A stretch of DNA of 64,000 nucleotides from positions 124,001-188,000 of the forward strand of contig NW_025899905.1 in NCBI RefSeq assembly GCF_022539505.1, given 5' to 3'. Position 1 is the first letter of the stretch; every line of letters begins with the position of its first letter. The notes beneath the pieces are model-generated. The model was given only the letters and a program-made list of their open reading frames with translations, did no database searches and was not told the DNA's origin. Origin of the DNA: Lolium rigidum. Its lineage: Eukaryota > Streptophyta > Magnoliopsida > Poales > Poaceae. Shown piece after piece: positions 56,201 through 64,000 of this stretch. The position numbers and the translations under genes are program-made.

Positions 56201-59200
56201 AACAAAATTATTGCATGACCTTGTCAAGTCAAATCTAGAGCGTTTTCCATTATATATTGGCATCGCTCCGTGTCCACACCCTATTCAGTCCGTATTTGGT
56301 TCCAACAATATTTGCTTTGGTTTTTATTTCCAAGGTTTATGTATTTATTTTTGTTCCTCTCTCGTCTAAGATTTCGACACCGGGGCCCCTTTTAGTTTGG
56401 CCAGGGGTGCACAATGTGGCAGGCTCGATAGGTGATCATGACAAACACTAACACACACAGAGACACAACAGGTTTTTTTTACCTAGATTCGGGCTGCATT
56501 GGGTAAATACCCTACGTCGTGCAACTATGGTGTATGTGATGGCGATGAATTGGTTATAGTGGTTATAGTGGTTGTTCCCGGAGAAGGATCGGCTGGTTTC
56601 TTCCCTTCTAAGTCTCTTTTTCTCTTGCTCCGGTGTGTCCCTTCTTTTTATAATGCCAAGGGGTCACCACAGGCGCCGGAAACACGCGGCTAGATGATGT
56701 GTGCATGCTCTCTACGTGGCAAGGTTGTGCCATTGCCGGACCATGTGTATTGTATCATATGACCGTGCAGATTCTGGCTTGTCCTAGCTCCATATGTCAA
56801 GCCCTAGCCAGGCATCAGCTACCAGCTATTCATGTCACTCCCGGTTTATGTCTCCGGGACGCGGAGGGGGCCCCGGTTACGAGTCCGCCTAGAGACTTCT
56901 TAACTGAAGCATGTTGTCTTTGGTTCTGGCGCCCAAACGAACCGAAGACATGTGAGGGAAAACCCGGGGACTCATGCCGCCCTAGGCGTGTGGGTTCCCA
57001 GGCCCTTCTCTGCTTTTTCGTGGCAGACGTTCCCTTTCCCGGAGGACCAAGTACCTCCCCCCCCCCCCGGTTTCGATAGGAACGATAGTAGCCCCTGGTA
57101 AGGTGTTGCCCAACTGGGGATCTTATGTAGGATACCGTCTTGGCCACCTAGAAAGGGCAACAGATGTTCATGGGATTGGAGCTGACTTACCTTCGCGGTC
57201 CTGCCTAGATGCTTTGGTGCCGATTCGGTATCGTGTTGATGGGACGCCTCGCTACTCCGTCACCTCGGGTGCCACCAAAGCACCGACAACTAGTTAATGC
57301 GTGCACCCCGACCGCGACGGTTAGTGCTGCACTGCCTATTTAAGGGGCTCTGGAAGGGTTGTACCACCCATCTCGAGTTCTTTCTTTCTTCCTTCTTCTT
57401 CTTCTTCTTCTTTATATCATGATATTTGAGCTTCGTTGATGACCGAGGCGCTGGGCGGTGGGCGTGTTTGTGCCCTTGAGAGGTTCCTGCGCCGGTTAAC
57501 GCTGTAGGGGGGTAGGGATCATGGACGGGGTCGAGGCCTGCCACAAGATCGCCCTTCCTCGGTCGCATCCCATCAAGACTCTTGGTAGGAACTCGTCGGT
57601 TTCAAGTTTTATGTGAGGGTCTTCTACAAATAGGCGGGGACTCTACGACTCCCCGATGTCTTCGCGTGCTCCTTTGGCGATCGTCGTTTCCCTCACAAAA
57701 CTGATGGTTCTCCCCAAGTACCAAACTCAAGCGCCACCAACATGTGATACAACAGCGAGCATATGACGGCTGGATCGCCGCATCTTGACCAGTTGTAGGC
57801 TACCACGCTGGTACGTAGTAGATGTCACCTACAAACAATACCACGTGCCACAAGCCGTTGCAGTCCACGCTCCATTGACCCGTTGGCCCGAAGAACATAG
57901 CCTCTGTGACCTACCTTGTTCATGCCAGCTCCATCGGCCACACACCACTCCAACATCAGTCAGCAACACCACTAGGACTGCACCTCCATGTAGTAGGTGG
58001 TGGGGCGCCACCCTTTCGCATCTCGCTGTGCAGGGAGACCTACCGCCGCTGCCGCATAGGACATACGTCCAAGAACCACTAGTGGAGGCATTGTCGGGGG
58101 TGATCGATGAAGACGCGGGGAAGCAGCGCCAGCTGAGGCATTGGCCAAGCCTCCCTATCAAGATCTCAAGGCACGGTACAGTCGCGCGCATGAGGGACAA
58201 CCCTTCCACAGCCCTCTGCCACATGGTCTTAGCCCGGTGGCCTCCAACGGCGACATGCATATCTAGGAAGGAGCTGGTAGCGCGGTGTGGTAGGGTTTCT
58301 CACCGTGTCACCCGAGAGGCAACGCGGGGGTCGGGGATACGGTGTTAATCCGGGTCTGATCATGCATACACTCAAGCCTAGCTAGTGAGAGGCAACAAAC
58401 TCCACCCTACTCCACACCCAGAAATGCCGTGCACGGGAGATCTCCGTGGTTTCCCTCGATTTTGCTTTGTTTTTTGCTTTTCAATTCATGCTGCAAGTAA
58501 CATTAAGTTTTATCATGTTTCGAAAATCTGAAACATAATTTTTTTCGAGAATACACCCTGAAAGGTGTACTAATTGTTGAATATATAAGCAAATATCCAT
58601 ATGAAATAATTCGTACAAGTAAATGATAAATCATGACTACGAAAAATAACAAATAAACTAATCATGAAGATTAGTAAGGTAGATGAACAGATCACATCTA
58701 AACAAGATAAACTGATCGTATCTACCATACAAACTAGAAGAAGAAACTCTAACAGAAACTGAAAGAGAGACGACAAGATCACATACTTTGCAGCAGCGTC
58801 ATTGTCGCCCATGTTGAGATTGCCAAAGAAGTCGCTGAGGTCCGGGAAGAAGTTGTCGGTGTGGAGGAACTCGTCGTCCGAGGACGACGTCGTGATGCCA
58901 GTAGTCGCGCCGGAGCGCTCCCCAAAAACCTGATTGCCCCTCACCCGTACAGGTTCACGAGAGGCAGGGTTCCGGAGGCCTACTGTCCCGGCAGTCGGTG
59001 CACGCCGACGGACGGGATGAGGAAGACGAAGGCGGTGGCGCAATGAACTGGAAACAGGTAGTAGTGTATGCGTCTGGTACAGACTAGGGTTGGAGTCCAC
59101 GCTTATATAGTGCGGTTCGGGAAGGTCGTGGGGCGCAGCCCATGTCCGAGTCGGCACAGCCACGATCCAGAAAAACCGGAAGGCAAAACGGCTGAGTAAC

Positions 59201-62200
59201 GCGTCCGTTAATGACTCGAAATTGATTACACAATTAATTTGCCAAACAGCAAAAAGATAAGCTCGGCTCGGCCAGATTCCCGCAACCCGCGGCGCGTCGT
59301 GAAGAGGCGAGGCGAGGCGGGCGGCGGAGGAGGAGAAGTGCGCGAGGGCTCTCTCTCTCTTCTCACTCACTTACTAGGACTAGAACAGCCCACCTTATAT
59401 ACCACTCCAACTCTCTCCCAACTAGCAATGTGGGACTAAACTTTAGCTCCCACTAGTGCTGCAACTGATTATTAGAATGGGCCATGTGAGTTTCAGAATT
59501 TGATAATGGGCCATGGGCCAAAGGCCAAATGCCCCCAAATTGCAGCAATCCCCCACAAACTCTCATTGGCACATCTCATCAATAAGTTTCCAGAACATTG
59601 TTTTATATACCGGTATGTCGTGGATACTGTTAAGTTGAACTTCCACTTAAAGCTTCATATTACACTAGATTGCAACTTGGATAGTGGACTATGCCTTGAA
59701 CTACAAGTTTTCTGCGCACTAGCTTCATACAAAGCCTAGACCGATACTAGGTTGCCGCGAGGCTTCCTCGCGGTTTGGAGCTTATACGTCATACTCCAGG
59801 GCCTTTCATGAATTTACTAGAGAGCACCCAACTCTCATAGATTGCGACGTTTAACAATCAGACTCATATAGGTGTGTTCTTCAAAAGATGTTCTGCAGGA
59901 CAACATCTTTGCTAAAATAAGCCACTTAGAACACATTAAGATAATTATCAACCTTATGCAGATTAGGAGAGTATTGCATCTTACGGAGTGGTAAAATTGC
60001 TATAGGGATATATACTCTCCTCTCAGCTGACCAACAGCTTGTCTCCCAGCTCTAATTCACGGGATCTCCGATCACATAGAGTGGGTTACCACTGTGGGCA
60101 GCTCATACTGTGGGTCTCATACCCATCTCCCTCGATGCATTTTCTATCACATTTCGTGATAGTCCCTTAGTGAGGGGGTCTGCCAGGTTTCTAGACGTAT
60201 GGATATAATCCAACGCTATAACTCCGGAGTTTCTCATTTTCCTGACAGTTTTCAGTCTCCTCTTCACATGCCTTGATGACTTCATATTATCCTTAGAACT
60301 GTTTACTTTGACGATCACAGTTTGATTATCACAGTTCATAGGAATAGCGGGTATTGGTTTCTCAACCACGAGTAAGTCCATCAAGAGCTCACGAAGCCAC
60401 TCTGCTTCAACAGTGGTTGTGTCTAATGCCGTGAGTTCTGCTTCCATAGTTGACCTCGTAATGATGGTCTGCTTGCAAGACTTCCAGGAAACAGCGCCAC
60501 CTCCAAGTGTAAACAAATAACCACTTGTGGCCTTAGTCTCTCATCAGCGTCAGATATCCAATTTGCATCACTATAACCCTCAAGTACCCTTAGATACCCA
60601 GTATAGTGAATGCCATAACTCGCAGTGCCTTTCAAATAGCGCAAAACTCTCTCAAGAGCTTGCTAATGAACATCTCCAGGTCTAGACACAAAACGGTTGA
60701 GTTTACTTACCGCAAAGGAGATGTCAGGCCTCGTGGCGCAGGCTAAATACATAAGCGAGCCAATGATCTACGAGTATCGCAATTGATCTCTAGCAATTCT
60801 TTTATGATTACAAATTATCACACTATGATCATAAGGCGTTGGAGAAGATTTACAGTCGCTATACCCGAAGCGACTTAGGATCTTTTCCACATAGTGGGAC
60901 TGAAGCAATGTAATCCCACCATCGTCATCCTTCAGCAGCTTGATGTTTAAGATCACATCAGCTACTCCCAAGTCCTTCATCTCAAAACAACGAGATAGGA
61001 ACTCCTTGACCTCCTTAATCACTGTAAGGTTGGTCCCGAATATCAATATGTCATCGACATAGAGACAAAGAATAACTCCCTCGCCCCCACCATGGCGATA
61101 GTATACACACTTGTCGCTTCGTTTACAACAAAGCCTTCAGCGGTTAAAGTTCTTTCAAACTACTCATGCCACTCGCTAGGCGCTTGCTTAAGCCCATATA
61201 AAGATTTCAGTAATTTACACACCTTTCCTTCTTGACCATCTACTACAAATCCATCAGGCTGCTCCATATAAATTTCCTCTTCAAGCTCTCCATTTAGGAA
61301 AGCAGTCTTAACATCCATTTGATGAACGAGAAGACCATGTGATGCAGCCAAGGATAGTAGCACTCGAATGGTGGTCAATCTGGCAACAGGTGAGTATGTA
61401 TCAAAGAAATCTTCACCTTCTTTCTGGGTATAACCCTTGGCCACAAAACGTGCCTTGTACTTTTCAATAGTACCATCGGGCCTAAGCTTTTTCTTGAACA
61501 CCCACTTGCATCCTACAGGTTTGCACCCATAAGGACGATCAGTAACCTCCCAAGTTCCATTAGCTAAGATGGAATCCATCTCGCAACGGACAGCTTCCTT
61601 CCAGTAGTCAGCATCCTGAGATGCATAGGCTTCTGAAATAGAAGTGGGAGTATTGTCCACGAGGTACACAATGAAATCGTGACCAAAGGACTTTGCAGTC
61701 CTCTGTCTCTTGCTCCTTTTGGGAGCTTCACTATCATCCTCCACAGGATTATCAAAGTGTTCTATAGCCATGGTAGGTTCAGGAAATAATTCCCGAGTAG
61801 ATGAACTCGGCATCTCCTGAATTGATGAGCTAGACGTTTCTTTCATAGGAAAGATGTCCTCAAAGAAAGTCGCATCATTCGACTCCATAATTGTACCAAC
61901 ATGCATGTCAAATACCTCTGATTTTACTATCAAAAATCTGTATCCAATACTATGAAATGCATATCCCAGAAGAACACAATCCACAGTTTTTGGTCCAAGC
62001 TTGCGCTTCTTGGGTATCGGCACATTTACTTTCGCCATACAGCCCCAAGTTCGTAGGTAAGAGAGTTTCAACATTTTCCTTTCCCATTCCTCAAAAGGGG
62101 TAATGGTTTTGTTCTTTGTGGGGACACGGTTTAGGACATGACATGCAGTCAATATCGCCTCCCCCACCATGCCTTGGATAGACCCGATGTATCTAACATG

Positions 62201-64000
62201 GCGTTAACCAAATCAGTTAGAGTACGGTTCTTTCTTTTGGCCACCCCATTTGACTGGGGTGAGTAGGGAGGCGTCCTCTCATGCATAATACCATGTTCCG
62301 CACAAAAAGAATCAAACTCGTTGGAAAAATACTCTCACCACGATCGGACCTTAGCCGTTTGATCTTTCGATCAAGTTGGTTTTCTGCTTCAGCTTTAAAG
62401 ATTTTGAAGTGATTAAGAACTTCATCTTTAGATTTCAGGAGGTACACATAACAATATCGATTAGAGTCATCAATTAAAGTCATGAAGTATCTTTTTCCTC
62501 CTTTTGTCAATTCACCATTCATTTCACAAAGATCCGAATGTATAAGCTCCAGCGGTGCCAAGTCTCTTGCCTCCGCCAGCCTTGTGAGACTTACGTGGTT
62601 GCTTAGCTTGCACACATACTTGGCACTTGGATTTCTTGACAATAGCAAATTTCGGATTTATATTCATATTCTCTAGCCGCGTCATGCACCCAAAATTAAT
62701 ATGACAAAGTCGTGAATGCCAAATATCGGACTCACTATCATTGCAAACATGATTAATAATTTGAGTACATAAGTCTGACAAAGACAAGCGGAACAAGCCT
62801 CCGCACACATAACCATTTCCAACAAATTGTCCACACTTGGAAATTACAACTTTATTGGACTCAAAAACCAACTTAAAACCATCTCGACATAAAAGCGATC
62901 CGCTAACGAGATTCTTATTAATGGAAGGAACGTGCTCGCACATTCTTCAGCTGGATGGTTTTTCCGAAGTAAACTTCAGATCCACCGTACCAACACCACG
63001 AACGAAACACGTGAGCCGTTTCCCATCAGCACGGAAGAAGTCCTTGCGACCTGATAAGAAGAAAACATAGAGACATCGAACATACATGTGTATTGGCTCC
63101 GGTGTCTATCCACCAATCAGGAGAATTACATACTGAAAGGACAGTAGGAGAAGTACCGTACCCAACGTCCTTCATCTCAGTATCAACACCAATAACAACA
63201 TTTGCGGACTTGCCGCTGTTCTCACGCCGATCATGACGTTCTGGGCAATCAGGAGCCCAATGTCCAGGAGCGCCACAAACATGGCAGTTCCCTTTCTTCT
63301 TATAAGGAGTCTTCCTCTTGAAGTTGGTTGAGTTGGAGGCTTTGTTCTTCACGTCAAACTTGCCTTTTCCATTGTTCTTATTCTTAGACTTGTGAGATTG
63401 GAAGTTCTTCTTCTGTACCACATTGGCACTAGAACCTCCCTCAAAACTACGAGCGCGTGTGTCCTTTGCTCTCGCCTTCTCTTCCACATGAAGCGAGCCA
63501 ATGAGATCCGAAACGGAAAACTCTTGTCTCTTATGTTTCAGAGAAGTAGCAAAGTTCCTCCACGAAGGAGGAAGCTTGGCAATAATGCCACCGGCCACAA
63601 ATTTGTCCGGCAAGGTACACTTAAACTGCTCGAGTTCTTTGGCAAGGGACTGAATCTCATGAGCCTGCTCAACCACGGAGCGCTCATCAGTCATCCTGTA
63701 GTCATAGTATTGCTCCATGACATACAGTTCAGTGCCAGCATCCGAGACCCCAAATTTGGCCTCGAGCGCATCCCACGCATCTTTACCATGGTCGAAAGCC
63801 ATGTACGGGTCAACAATGTTGTCCCCAAGAATGCTGAACAAGGCCGCCTTAAACATGGCATCGACCTTCTCAAACTTTTCCCTGCTCCTCTCGCAGAGAG
63901 AGGCCCCTCGGGTCTAGCATCCGTGGCGCTAAAATAGCCTAGGTTTGTAAACCATAGAACTCGCCTTTGTGCGCCACCTCTTGTAATGCATACCATCAAA

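Overview
The window is nuclear DNA of a grass, most likely a pooid (Triticeae, oat or ryegrass type). Evidence: plant-type introns, two tandem genes of the grass-expanded DUF6598 family, a plant-type fatty acid 2-hydroxylase, and large CACTA, Ty1/copia and Ty3/gypsy elements nested in one another. The sequence alone does not fix the species. No tRNA, rRNA, CRISPR array or prokaryotic feature was seen.

Layout. 1-1457 is the right end of a CACTA transposon whose transposase runs off the left edge. 1480-3630 holds a short copia LTR, a FAR1-domain fragment and a LINE 3' fragment. 4900-15260 is the genic island: DUF6598 gene A (5089-8309, +, three exons, 613 aa), a PIF/Harbinger-like MITE (8892-9262), its tandem paralogue gene B (9647-11247, +, two exons, 502 aa), two sets of tandem duplications, and an apparently intact fatty acid 2-hydroxylase gene (12868-14274, -, six coding exons, 237 aa, plus a 5'-UTR intron).

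16715-28490 is a terminally complete CACTA element (matching TIRs, CTC target duplication). It carries a frameshifted TNP2-type transposase, a decayed second gene with plant-transposase, DUF8039 and Ulp1-like parts, and two cargo-like genes: an AP2/ERF-domain gene with its own G-box/TATA promoter and polyadenylation signals, and an unknown gene convergent to it. A perfect 37-bp-arm palindrome lies between the second gene and the cargo.

29635-56103 is a copia element (AACAA target duplication). Its 5' LTR is split by about 1.8 kb of LINE and host-gene-like sequence. Its pol is split by a Tat-lineage gypsy element (33230-52938, CCTGG target duplication), which in turn is split by a gag-only gypsy element (40011-47496, GTCAG target duplication). 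LTR divergence counted by eye falls from outside to inside (about 7%, about 2%, one indel and no substitution), which agrees with the nesting order. 56431-57742 looks like an LTR remnant. 58575-64000 is the 3' LTR and pol of another, degenerate minus-strand copia element running off the right edge.

Working parts: the three host genes appear able to encode full products. Of the transposons, only the innermost gypsy gag has a long undamaged ORF. The other element genes carry stops or frameshifts. The most interesting feature is the AP2/ERF transcription unit inside the CACTA element.
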